DNA from: Microbacterium sp. SLBN-154
GTDB lineage: Bacteria; Actinomycetota; Actinomycetes; Actinomycetales; Microbacteriaceae
NCBI RefSeq assembly: GCF_006715565.1
Contig: NZ_VFNL01000001.1
Location: 372,001-436,000 of the forward strand
Direction of reading: 5' to 3'
Length of the DNA: 64,000 nt
Shown: positions 56,077-63,759 of the stretch, one piece after another
How the letters are laid out: each line of letters opens with the position of its first letter
How positions within the stretch are numbered: the first letter of the stretch is position 1
The notes under the pieces: generated by a model
The model's input: the letters and a program-made list of their open reading frames with translations, nothing else
Told to the model about the DNA's origin: nothing
The model's database searches: none
Program-made: the position numbers and the translations under genes

Positions 56077-57282
56077 CTACGGCGCTCCCGCCGCGTCGAG
56101 GAACCAGCGGCGCTCTGCGCCGTTGCGCGTCAACCCCGCGGCGCGCTCGTACTCGCGCCGCGCCTCCGAGGTCCGCCCCGCCCGATCCAGAAGGTGTGCG
56201 CGCACCGCCGCGACGCGAAGCGGCGAGGCCCGCCCCTCCCACGCAGCGACGATCTGCAAACCGGCCGCGGGGCCCGCCACCTCCCCCATCGCGACGGCGC
56301 GGCCGAGCTCGCTCACCGGTCCCGGGTCGAGGCGGCGGAGCACCTCGTAGAGTCCGAGGATCTGCCGCCAGTCGGTGTCGGCCGCGGTTGCGGCCTCGTC
56401 GTGGACCGCGGCGATGGCGGCGCGTACCTGATAGCGTCCGGCGGCGCGGAGCGCGAGGGCGGCGGTGAGCAGCTCGGCGCCCTCGGCGATGAGGTCGGCG
56501 CGCCACCGCGTTCGGTCCTGCTGGGCGAGCGGGATGAGCACACCCTCGCCATCGACGCGCGCAGGCCCCCGCGCGTCGGTGAGGAGCATGAGCGCCACCA
56601 GACCCATGGCCTCGGGTCGCCACGGATCGCCGGGACGACTGAGAGAGAGGAGCAGCCGGGCGAGGCGCAGCGCCTCGGCACCGAGGAGGGGTCGTGCGAT
56701 CTCCTCACCCTCGGCCGCAGAGTGCGCCTCGGTGTGGATGAGGCTCAGGACGTCCAGGAGCACGGGGACGCGGTCGGCCAAGGGGCCACCGGCGTCGAGC
56801 GTGACCCCGCGAAGCGACGCCTTCGCCCGCGAGATCCGCTGCGCGACCGTCGACTCCGTCGAAAGCAGGCCGCGCGCGATCTCGCGGGTCGTGAGCCCAC
56901 CGACGCAGCGCAGGGTGAGCGCCATCTGCGACGCGCGAGACAGCGACGGGTGACAGCAGAGCAGGAAGAGGCGCAGAGTGTCGTCGACCTGCGCGACGGG
57001 CCCGCCGGGCTCCTCTCGCGCGGTCCTCTCCTCGCGCGCCCGCCGCGCGGCATCCGATCGGACCGCATCGACGTACCGGCGCGACGCGACCGACACCAGC
57101 CACGCCGCGGGGTTGTCGGGAACGCCCTCGCGCGGCCACTGCGTCCAGGCGGCGGCGAGCGCCTCCTGCACCGCGTCTTCCGCGTCGTCGAAGCCGCCCG
57201 TGCGCCGCACCATCACCGCGAGCGCCCGCGGTGCAGCCGACCGCGCGGCGGCGGTCACCGCCCCGAGCGGCGCCGGGTTCAC
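56077..57282 (-). CDS. ECF42-type sigma factor with C-terminal TPR-like domain (cassette 3)
   Basis: Sigma factor of 401 residues. Region 2 includes FDDAEDAVQEALAAAWTQWP, and region 4 includes VGGLTTREIARGLLSTESTV then AQRISRAKASLRGV. The DUF6596/TPR-like C-terminal domain spans about residues 175-400 (VLSLIHTEAHSAAEGEEIAR; LDRAGRTSEARREYERAAGL). GTG 57282 overlaps the YCII stop (GTGA). It is the third ECF42 in the window and the most complete at the C-terminus. No anti-sigma factor is seen. Confidence 0.9.
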   Translation of the reverse strand: MNPAPLGAVTAAARSAAPRALAVMVRRTGGFDDAEDAVQEALAAAWTQWPREGVPDNPAAWLVSVASRRYVDAVRSDAARRAREERTAREEPGGPVAQVDDTLRLFLLCCHPSLSRASQMALTLRCVGGLTTREIARGLLSTESTVAQRISRAKASLRGVTLDAGGPLADRVPVLLDVLSLIHTEAHSAAEGEEIARPLLGAEALRLARLLLSLSRPGDPWRPEAMGLVALMLLTDARGPARVDGEGVLIPLAQQDRTRWRADLIAEGAELLTAALALRAAGRYQVRAAIAAVHDEAATAADTDWRQILGLYEVLRRLDPGPVSELGRAVAMGEVAGPAAGLQIVAAWEGRASPLRVAAVRAHLLDRAGRTSEARREYERAAGLTRNGAERRWFLDAAGAP

Positions 57283-57656
57283 GTGTTCTCGGCGAAGTCC
57301 GCGTCGGTCCAGATGCGGGCGATGCGCATCCCGCCCGGCACGACGGCCTCGGGAAACCGCGCGGCGATCTCGGTGGCGCGGGCCTCGTCGGCGACATCCA
57401 CGAGGTAGTAGCCCGACACCACCTCGGTCAGCTCCGGCAGCGGTGCATCGGTGACGACCGGGCCGTCGGCACCGCGCAGGACGTGCTTCTGGGCGGCGGT
57501 GTCGAGCGCCTCCGAGGAGACGAGCTCCCCCGTGGACTGAAGGTCGGACACGACGTCCCAGTAGACCTGGAACGCCGCCGCGCGCTCGTCGTCGGACATC
57601 TTCGCGAACAGGTCGATCACGGCCGGGCTGTTGTGGATCAGGATCAGGTACTGCAT
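57279..57656 (-). CDS. YCII-related protein with a diverged DGPF motif (cassette 3)
   Basis: Protein of 125 residues beginning MQYLILIHNSPAVIDLF. The position of the usual DGPF motif reads VVTDAPLPELTEVVSGYYLV, so the glycine and phenylalanine are changed, unlike the two other copies. The fold pattern and coupling to an ECF42 gene (GTGA overlap) keep it in the family. It is first of the two-gene operon, with its promoter at 57702-57728. Confidence 0.87.
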   Translation of the reverse strand: MQYLILIHNSPAVIDLFAKMSDDERAAAFQVYWDVVSDLQSTGELVSSEALDTAAQKHVLRGADGPVVTDAPLPELTEVVSGYYLVDVADEARATEIAARFPEAVVPGGMRIARIWTDADFAENT

Positions 57657-57701
57657 CGGAACTCCCTCACTTCCGGCCGCCGGGCGCGGCCCTCTCAGTG
57701 T

Positions 57702-57728
57702 GTCGGAGCCGCCTCGCCGATTTCGACA
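57702..57728 (-). promoter_or_regulatory. ECF42-type promoter of cassette 3
   Basis: On the minus strand TGTCGA (57723-57728) is followed after 17 bp by CGAC (57702-57705), 45 bp upstream of the YCII start. Spacing is identical to cassettes 1 and 2. The -10 has A instead of T at the third position, within the CGWC pattern. Confidence 0.72.
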
Positions 57729-57760
57729 CCCGTCGGGGCGCCCGAGCGGGCGGTCTCGCA

Positions 57761-57829
57761 CCGAGACCCACCTCCCGCGCCGAGACCTACCGTGGCGCGG
57801 TAGGTCTCGGCGGGGATGGTGGGTCTCGG
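57761..57829. repeat. Intergenic palindromic repeat, copy 3
   Basis: Two nested perfect 12-bp inverted repeats. The outer arms are CCGAGACCCACC (57761-57772) and GGTGGGTCTCGG (57818-57829). The inner arms are CCGAGACCTACC (57780-57791) and GGTAGGTCTCGG (57799-57810), around a 7-bp loop. The architecture is the same as at 19277 and 21049, though the bases differ. It lies just upstream of the cassette 3 promoter, between it and the MerR gene. Confidence 0.85.
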
Positions 57830-57851
57830 CGGGGACGGAACGCCGCACCGC

Positions 57852-57942
57852 GCGTTTCGTCTCGTCGCTTCGCTCCTCGCTCAACGACCGGTGAACGCCC
57901 GCCCTGCCCCGGTCGTTGAGCGAGCGCAGCGAGTCGAAACGG
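57852..57942. repeat. Inverted pair of GTCGTTGAGCGAGC repeats
   Basis: One inverted copy (57852-57889) and one direct copy (57911-57942) of the same unit as at 55848-56058, separated by about 20 bp and able to form a long stem. It ends about 30 bp beyond the stop of the MerR gene (57971) and so could serve as its terminator. Confidence 0.82.
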
Positions 57943-57970
57943 CGCCGACCCTCCGCGTCCCGCCCCAGGG

Positions 57971-58774
57971 TCAGGCGACCGGCTGCTGCAGATCGACGAC
58001 CCAGCGGGTGCCGCCCGGATCCATCGGCGTTTCGAGGTACACCTCGCGGGCCGGTCCCGCGACCGACAGCCCCCGCCGCTCGCCCTCGGCGACGAGGTCC
58101 TGCCACGCGCGCTGGATCCCCAGCAGGTCGTCGGCCTCGTACCGCCCGGTGAGGGCACGGGATGCCGCGGGCACGGTCGCCCGCTCGAGCCCCGGCGGGG
58201 TCGCGGCATCCCCGATCTGCTCCGCCGCGGCGGCGATCATGCCGTCGCCGTCGGTGGTGTAGATCGCCACGCCGGGCCCGGTGTGCGCGGCGCCCGCCGC
58301 GGCGATCGCTTCGTTCACGCGCGTGAACATGTAGCCGATCTCGGCCTCGATCTGCGACATCTCCTCGATGCGCGCGGTCTGCTGCACCACGTGCAGTTCG
58401 GGCAGGGCGGTTTCGATGTATTCCGTCATGGGAATCTCCTTCTGGATGACGCGGAGACGCGCCTCGACCGCCGCGAGCCGATGCCGGTCTGCGGCGATCT
58501 GCGACCGCAGCTCCTCGCGCCGCTCACGCAGGAGGAGCGCGACGTCCTCCTGTGAGAGGCCGCCGTCCAGCATCCGTCCGACCTGATCCAGGGTGAACCC
58601 GAGGTCCTTCAGAGCGACGATGCGGTTGGCGCGCTCGAGCTGGCCGACGCCGTACGAGCGGTAGCCGCTCCAGGGGTCGACGCGCTCGGGCGTGAGGAGA
58701 CCGAGGTGGTCGTAGTGACGCAGCATCCGGACCGACACTCCGGCCAGCCGGGCGAATTCTCCGATGCTCAACAT
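57971..58774 (-). CDS. MerR family regulator with GyrI-like effector domain
   Basis: Regulator of 267 residues in the BmrR/TipA style. The N-terminal winged helix is LSIGEFARLAGVSVRMLRHY (residues 2-21), then DHLGLLTPERVDP and a coiled-coil (VALLLRERREELRSQIAADR). The C-terminal GyrI-like domain (about 115-267) probably binds a small ligand. ATG 58774 has its own MerR-type promoter at 58784-58814. No transporter gene is adjacent, so it may act mainly on itself or at a distance. Confidence 0.9.
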   Translation of the reverse strand: MLSIGEFARLAGVSVRMLRHYDHLGLLTPERVDPWSGYRSYGVGQLERANRIVALKDLGFTLDQVGRMLDGGLSQEDVALLLRERREELRSQIAADRHRLAAVEARLRVIQKEIPMTEYIETALPELHVVQQTARIEEMSQIEAEIGYMFTRVNEAIAAAGAAHTGPGVAIYTTDGDGMIAAAAEQIGDAATPPGLERATVPAASRALTGRYEADDLLGIQRAWQDLVAEGERRGLSVAGPAREVYLETPMDPGGTRWVVDLQQPVA

Positions 58775-58783
58775 GGTGATTCC

Positions 58784-58814
58784 ACGACAGAGCCTGACAC
58801 CGTGTCAGGGTCAA
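58784..58814 (-). promoter_or_regulatory. MerR-type promoter with 19-bp spacer and palindrome
   Basis: On the minus strand TTGACC (58809-58814) and TGTCGT (58784-58789) are 19 bp apart. The spacer carries the 17-bp palindrome CCTGACAC-G-GTGTCAGG (58793-58809). An overlong spacer with a central dyad is the hallmark of MerR-activated promoters, so this regulator is probably autoregulated. Confidence 0.75.
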
Positions 58815-58838
58815 GCACCAGGGTTCGGGTTCACTCCG

Positions 58839-59372
58839 TCAGGCCCGGAAGACGGTGTGGATGTCGCGTTCGACGCGACTCAGCACCTCCCGGCCGCCGA
58901 GCGCCTCGAGCTCGAGCAGCACCGCGGTGCCGGTGACGTCGGCGCCGACCGCGGCGAACAGTTCGTGCGCCGCGGCGAGGGTGCCGCCGGTGGCCAGCAC
59001 GTCGTCGACGAGAAGAACGCGCGCGCCGCGAGGCAGGTCGTCATGCACCTCGATCGTGGCATTGCCGTACTCGAGGGCGTAGTCGACCGCCGCCGCGGGC
59101 CGCGGGAGCTTTCCGGCCTTGCGCACCGGCACGACGCCGGTGTCGGCGGCGATCGCCGCGGCGGCGGCGAGGAGGAACCCGCGCGCCTCGACGCCGGCGA
59201 CGACGTCGAAGCTGCCCGCAAAGGGGGCGATGAGCGCCTCGGTCACCGCGCGGAGCGCGGCGGCGTCTGCGAGGAGCGGAGTGATGTCGCGGAACTGGAT
59301 GCCCGGCGACGGGTAGTCGGGGATGACGGTGATCAACGATTCGGCGCGGGCGAGGGGGCCGGAGGCGGTCAC
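58839..59372 (-). CDS. apt: Adenine phosphoribosyltransferase
   Basis: Purine salvage enzyme of 177 residues making AMP from adenine and PRPP. The PRPP motif VLLVDDVLATGGT lies near residue 119. PDYPSPGIQFRDITPLL at residues 18-34 and VVAGVEARGFLLAAAAA near residue 57 are typical of Apt. It is complete and monocistronic, 64 bp downstream of the MerR gene's control region and divergent from the glucosidase gene. Confidence 0.95.
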   Translation of the reverse strand: MTASGPLARAESLITVIPDYPSPGIQFRDITPLLADAAALRAVTEALIAPFAGSFDVVAGVEARGFLLAAAAAIAADTGVVPVRKAGKLPRPAAAVDYALEYGNATIEVHDDLPRGARVLLVDDVLATGGTLAAAHELFAAVGADVTGTAVLLELEALGGREVLSRVERDIHTVFRA

Positions 59373-59411
59373 CCCGCCACCCTAGTCGCGCGCGCAACAT
59401 ACTCAGGAAAA

Positions 59412-59432
59412 TGTAAGCGCTTGCAGTATTGT
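59412..59432 (+). promoter_or_regulatory. LacI-type operator and probable leaderless promoter of the glucosidase gene
   Basis: TGTAAGCGCTTGCA (59412-59425) is a near-perfect 14-bp palindrome with the central CG of LacI-family operators. It is followed by a TATTGT -10-like hexamer at 59427-59432, which would start transcription at or near the A of ATG 59439. No ribosome site is visible, so translation is probably leaderless. The LacI protein encoded downstream (61160) is the likely repressor. Confidence 0.65.
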
Positions 59433-59438
59433 GAGCGC

Positions 59439-61121
59439 ATGACTTCGCCCGAAACGGTCACATCCCCCGCAGACCGCTCCTCCACCCCCGGTTCCGAGTG
59501 GTGGCGCACCGCCGTCATCTACCAGATCTATCCGCGCTCGTTCGCCGACACCTCCGGTGACGGCATCGGCGACCTTCCCGGCGTCACCGCCCACCTCGAC
59601 GACCTCGCTGAGCTCGGCGTCGACGCGATCTGGCTGTCGCCCTTCATGCGCAGCCCCCAGAAGGACGCAGGATACGACGTCGCCGACTACTGCGACGTCG
59701 ACCCGCTCTTCGGCACGCTCGCCGACTTCGACGACATGCTCGAGGGGGCGCACGCGCGCGGCATCCGGGTCATCGTCGACCTCGTTCCCAACCACTCCTC
59801 CGATCAGCACGAGTGGTTCCAGCAGGCTCTCGCCGCCGCGCCCGGCAGCCCTCAGCGTGCGCGCTACATCTTCCGCGAGGGCCGTGGCATCGACGGCGAC
59901 GTGCCCCCGAACAACTGGGAGTCGGTCTTCGGCGGCCCGGCCTGGACCCGCGTGACCGAGGCCGACGGCACCCCCGGTCAGTGGTACCTGCACCTGTTCG
60001 ACACCTCGCAGCCCGACTTCGACTGGACCAACGAAGAGGTGCGCGAAGAGTTCCGTCGCATCCTCCGCTTCTGGCTCGACCGTGGCGTCGACGGCTTCCG
60101 CGTCGACGTCGCGCACGGCCTGGTCAAGGCGGAGGGCCTTCCCGACTACACCCCGCCCTCCACCGCCGACTCGATGGGCGGCGGCGAGGTGGACGTGCCC
60201 TACTGGGGTCAGGAGGGCGTACACGACGTCTACCGCGACTGGAACGCCCTGCTCGCGGAGTACGAGGGCGACCGCGTCCTCGCCGCCGAGGCGTGGCTGC
60301 CCACTGCCGACAAGACGGCGCTCTGGGTCCGCGAAGACGAGATGCACCAGGCTTTCAACTTCCCGTACCTGTCGACGCCGTGGAACGCCGCGGAGCTGCG
60401 CGAGGTCATCACCGAGTCCCTGCGCGCCTTCCCGGGTGTCGGTGCGCCGAGCACCTGGGTGCTCTCCAACCACGACGTCGTGCGTCACGCGTCGCGCCTC
60501 GCGCTGACGGCCGAGAACCCGCAGGGGCACGGCATCGGTCCCGACTCCCCCGGCAAGCCGATTCCGGATGTCGGACTGCGCCGCGCCCGCGCCGCGACGA
60601 CCGTCATGCTGGCGCTCCCCGGTTCGTCGTACCTCTTCCAGGGTGAGGAGCTCGGCCTCCCCGAGGTCGTCGACCTGCCCGATGACGCCCGCCAGGACCC
60701 CACCTGGTTCCGCACCGGCGGCGAGCGCTACGGCCGCGACGGCTGCCGCGTGCCGCTGCCGTGGCAGAGCGACGCGCCCGCGTTCGGCTTCAGCACGACC
60801 GGCGAGGCGTGGCTGCCGCAGCCGGCCGACTGGGCGGGTGTGGCCCGTGACGTCCAGCGCGCCGACGGCGGCTCGACGCTGTCGCTGTACCGGAGCCTTC
60901 TCGCCGAGCGCCGCGCCCACCAGCTGGGTGCCGGCGGCCTGGAGTGGATCGACGGATTCGGCGACGACGTGGTGGCGTTCCGCAACGGCTCGGTGCGGGT
61001 GATCGCCAACCTCGGCGCCGCCCCGGTCGAGCTGCCGGCGGGTGACGTCCTGGTCGCGAGCGGGCCGGTCGACGGTCGCACGCTGCCCGTCGACACGGCG
61101 GTCTGGCTCACCGAGGACTGA
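59439..61121 (+). CDS. Glycoside hydrolase family 13 alpha-glucosidase
   Basis: Cytoplasmic alpha-glucosidase or oligo-1,6-glucosidase type enzyme of 560 residues. The GH13 conserved regions are present: VDLVPNHSSDQHEWF, the nucleophile in GFRVDVAHGL near residue 222, the acid/base in VLAAEAWLP near residue 285, and the transition-state aspartate in LSNHDVVRH near residue 345. The N-terminal WWRTAVIYQIYPRSFADTSG is typical of the subfamily. It is followed 38 bp later by a LacI regulator. No dedicated sugar importer is in the window. Confidence 0.93.
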   Translation: MTSPETVTSPADRSSTPGSEWWRTAVIYQIYPRSFADTSGDGIGDLPGVTAHLDDLAELGVDAIWLSPFMRSPQKDAGYDVADYCDVDPLFGTLADFDDMLEGAHARGIRVIVDLVPNHSSDQHEWFQQALAAAPGSPQRARYIFREGRGIDGDVPPNNWESVFGGPAWTRVTEADGTPGQWYLHLFDTSQPDFDWTNEEVREEFRRILRFWLDRGVDGFRVDVAHGLVKAEGLPDYTPPSTADSMGGGEVDVPYWGQEGVHDVYRDWNALLAEYEGDRVLAAEAWLPTADKTALWVREDEMHQAFNFPYLSTPWNAAELREVITESLRAFPGVGAPSTWVLSNHDVVRHASRLALTAENPQGHGIGPDSPGKPIPDVGLRRARAATTVMLALPGSSYLFQGEELGLPEVVDLPDDARQDPTWFRTGGERYGRDGCRVPLPWQSDAPAFGFSTTGEAWLPQPADWAGVARDVQRADGGSTLSLYRSLLAERRAHQLGAGGLEWIDGFGDDVVAFRNGSVRVIANLGAAPVELPAGDVLVASGPVDGRTLPVDTAVWLTED

Positions 61122-61159
61122 GCGGCGCAGGCGCGCGGGACGACGAGCGAGGGGGCGAC

Positions 61160-62176
61160 GTGGTCAGCATCGATGAGGTGGCACGCCTGGCCGGCGTGTC
61201 CACCGCCACGGTCTCCCGCGCGCTGAGCGGCCGCGGCCATGTCTCGGCGACGGCGAAGACGAGGGTCGAGGATGCCGCGAAGAGCCTCGGCTACGTCGTG
61301 TCGGCGTCGGCATCGAGCCTGGCCTCGGGCCGCCGGCGCAACATCGGGGTGCTCGTGCCGTTCCTCGACCGCTGGTTCTTCAGCACGGTGCTGAGCGGCA
61401 TCTCGACCTCGCTCATGCGCCGCGGCTACGACATCACGCTGTACAGCCTCACCAACGACGCCGCCGAGCGGCACGCGATCTTCGAGACGTTCCTGCGCCG
61501 CCAGCGGGTGGACGGGGTGATCGCGATCTCGCTCGAACTCGGCGAGGACGAACTCGAGCGGCTGCGGCAGCTCGACCTGCCGGTCATCGCGATCGGCGGG
61601 CCGAGCCCGCGGCTGGACACCCTGACGATGGATGACGTGGCCGTGGCCCGGCTCGCCACCGAGCACCTCCTCGCGCTCGGCCATCGCGACATCGCCCACA
61701 TCGGCGCGAGCCCCGAGTTCGACGTCGACTTCCACGTGCCGACCCAGCGGCGGCAGGGCTTCGAGCAGGCGCTGGCCGACGCCGGGTTCCCCGCGCGGCC
61801 GGCCCTGTACGAGCCCGCCGACTTCACGATCGAGGGCGGCTTCCGCGCCGCCAAGCAGCTCCTCGGGCGCCCCGGCGAGCGCCCGACAGCGATCTTCGCC
61901 GCCTCCGACGAGATGGCGATCGGCGCGCTGCTCGCCGCGCGAGAGCTCGGCTACCGGGTGCCGGAGGACCTCTCGATCATCGGCATCGACGGGCACGAGC
62001 TCGGCGAGTTCTTCCGGCTCTCCACGGTCGACCAGTTCCCGCTCGGTCAGGGTGAGAGGGCTGCCGACGCGATCCTCGCCGAGATCGATGCGGTCGCGCC
62101 CGTCGAGGATCGCCCGTCGCGGCGCCTGCCGTACGAGCTGGTCGTGCGCGGCTCCACCGCCCGCGCGGCGGGCTGA
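61160..62176 (+). CDS. LacI family regulator of the glucosidase gene
   Basis: Repressor of 338 residues. The helix-turn-helix is SIDEVARLAGVSTATVSRAL (residues 3-22), with a hinge at SSLASGRRR, and the effector domain runs to the end (IIGIDGHELGEFFRLSTVDQ). It starts at GTG 61160. It lies just downstream of the GH13 gene and probably binds the operator at 59412-59425. The inducer is likely an alpha-glucoside such as maltose or trehalose, by context only. Confidence 0.9.
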   Translation: MVSIDEVARLAGVSTATVSRALSGRGHVSATAKTRVEDAAKSLGYVVSASASSLASGRRRNIGVLVPFLDRWFFSTVLSGISTSLMRRGYDITLYSLTNDAAERHAIFETFLRRQRVDGVIAISLELGEDELERLRQLDLPVIAIGGPSPRLDTLTMDDVAVARLATEHLLALGHRDIAHIGASPEFDVDFHVPTQRRQGFEQALADAGFPARPALYEPADFTIEGGFRAAKQLLGRPGERPTAIFAASDEMAIGALLAARELGYRVPEDLSIIGIDGHELGEFFRLSTVDQFPLGQGERAADAILAEIDAVAPVEDRPSRRLPYELVVRGSTARAAG

Positions 62177-62239
62177 CTCCGCGCGCGGCTCACCGGCCGG
62201 CCCGGAGCCGCCCGGTGTTCGCAGGTTAGGCTCGGCGGT

Positions 62240-63484
62240 ATGGCCCTCGACCTCGACGCGATCTACACCGACCTCCACCGTCATCCCGAGCTGTCGTTCC
62301 AAGAGACCCGCACCGCCGGGGCCATCGCGCAGCGTCTGACGGAGCTCGGAATCGAGTTCGAAGAGGGCATCGGCCGCACCGGCCTTGCCGCGGTGATTCG
62401 CAACGACGACGACAACGCCGCCGATGGCGAGCGCGGCCCGGTCGTGTGGCTGCGCGCCGACATGGACGGCCTCCCCGTCGAGGAACGCACCGGCCTCGCC
62501 TACGCCAGCACCGCGCGCGGTGTCGACCCGCAGGGCCTCGACGTGCCGGTCATGCACGCGTGCGGCCACGACATGCACGTCACCGCTCTTCTCGGCGCGC
62601 TCGAGCGCCTGGTTGCGACCACCGACGAGTGGCGGGGCACCGTGGTGGCCGTCTTCCAGCCCGCCGAGGAGTACGGCGCCGGGTCGCAGGCGATGATCGC
62701 CGACGGCGTTCTCGACCGCTTCCCCCGCCCCGACATCGTGCTCGGCCAGCACGTCACCCCGCTCCCGGCGGGCACCATCGGCGTGCGCCCGGGCACGCAG
62801 ATGGCCGCCTCCGACGGACTGCGCGTGACGCTTCTCGGCCGAGGCGGCCACGGCTCGCGGCCGCAGGCCACGATCGACCCCGTCGTGATGGCCGCGGCCA
62901 CGGTGATGCGGCTGCAGACCGTCGTCTCGCGCGAGACCGACCCGCGCGATGTCGCCGTGGTCACCGTCGGGTCGATCCACGCCGGCCTGAAGAACAACAT
63001 CATCCCCGCCGAGGCCGTGCTCGAGCTCAGCCTCCGCTATCCCGACGACGCGGCCCGTGCCCGCGTGCTCGAGAAGGTCGAACGCATCGTCCGGGCCGAG
63101 GCGCAGGCCTCGGGCGCCGAGGAGGAGCCGGTCATCAAGGTCGACCACAGCCTCCCGCCGACGATCAACGACGACGAGGCGACGGCGCGCCTGAGCGCGG
63201 CGTTCACCCGCGCCTTCGGCGACGACAAGGTCGTTGACCCCGGCATGTTCACCGGCAGCGAGGATGTTTCCTGGTTCGCCCGCGAAGCAGGAGTGCCGCT
63301 GGTGTTCTGGTTCTGGGGAGGCGTCGACCCTCAGGTGTACGCCGACGCCGCGGCATCCGGGAGCATCGAACGCGAGATCCCCACCAACCACTCGCCGTTC
63401 TTCGCTCCGCTCCTGCAGCCCACCCTCGACAACGGCGTGGCGAACCTCGTCACCGCGGCGCGGGAGTTCCTCGCCGCGCGCTGA
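62240..63484 (+). CDS. M20D family amidohydrolase
   Basis: Zinc or manganese peptidase-type amidohydrolase of 414 residues. Metal ligands lie in VMHACGHDMHVTALLGALE near residue 108 and QPAEEYGAGSQAMIADG near residue 143, with the dimerisation domain (GGHGSRPQATIDPVVMAAAT) in the middle. The group includes hippurate and N-acyl-amino acid (HipO/IAA-conjugate) hydrolases; the substrate is not known. It has no signal peptide and is monocistronic. Confidence 0.92.
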   Translation: MALDLDAIYTDLHRHPELSFQETRTAGAIAQRLTELGIEFEEGIGRTGLAAVIRNDDDNAADGERGPVVWLRADMDGLPVEERTGLAYASTARGVDPQGLDVPVMHACGHDMHVTALLGALERLVATTDEWRGTVVAVFQPAEEYGAGSQAMIADGVLDRFPRPDIVLGQHVTPLPAGTIGVRPGTQMAASDGLRVTLLGRGGHGSRPQATIDPVVMAAATVMRLQTVVSRETDPRDVAVVTVGSIHAGLKNNIIPAEAVLELSLRYPDDAARARVLEKVERIVRAEAQASGAEEEPVIKVDHSLPPTINDDEATARLSAAFTRAFGDDKVVDPGMFTGSEDVSWFAREAGVPLVFWFWGGVDPQVYADAAASGSIEREIPTNHSPFFAPLLQPTLDNGVANLVTAAREFLAAR

Positions 63485-63759
63485 TCCGGCGCATCCTCTC
63501 CCTCTCTGCGCGGGCACCTTTGTCCGCGCGGGAACCTTCATCCGCGCAGCCTCCGCTTCCCCTCCCCGCGCGGGCACCTTCTCTCTGCGCGGGCACCGCC
63601 TTCCTTCCCCGCGCGCGGAGAATCGGCCGAGAGGCGTACGTTTCGCCGCGAAAAGTACTCCCGCGGGCCGATCGTCCTCTCGCCGCGAACCGCGGCTCTC
63701 GGGCCACCCGGTCGCGACATGGTGCGCACGCGCCGCGACAGGCGTAATGTCATCGGCCG
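63485..63759. other. Repetitive GC-rich intergenic stretch
   Basis: From about 63500 to 63620 degenerate copies of a TGCGCGGGCACCTT-like unit recur at irregular spacing, forming a simple-sequence region. The rest, to 63759, holds a TAATGT -10-like hexamer at 63746-63751 facing the next gene. No gene is supported here. Confidence 0.6.
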
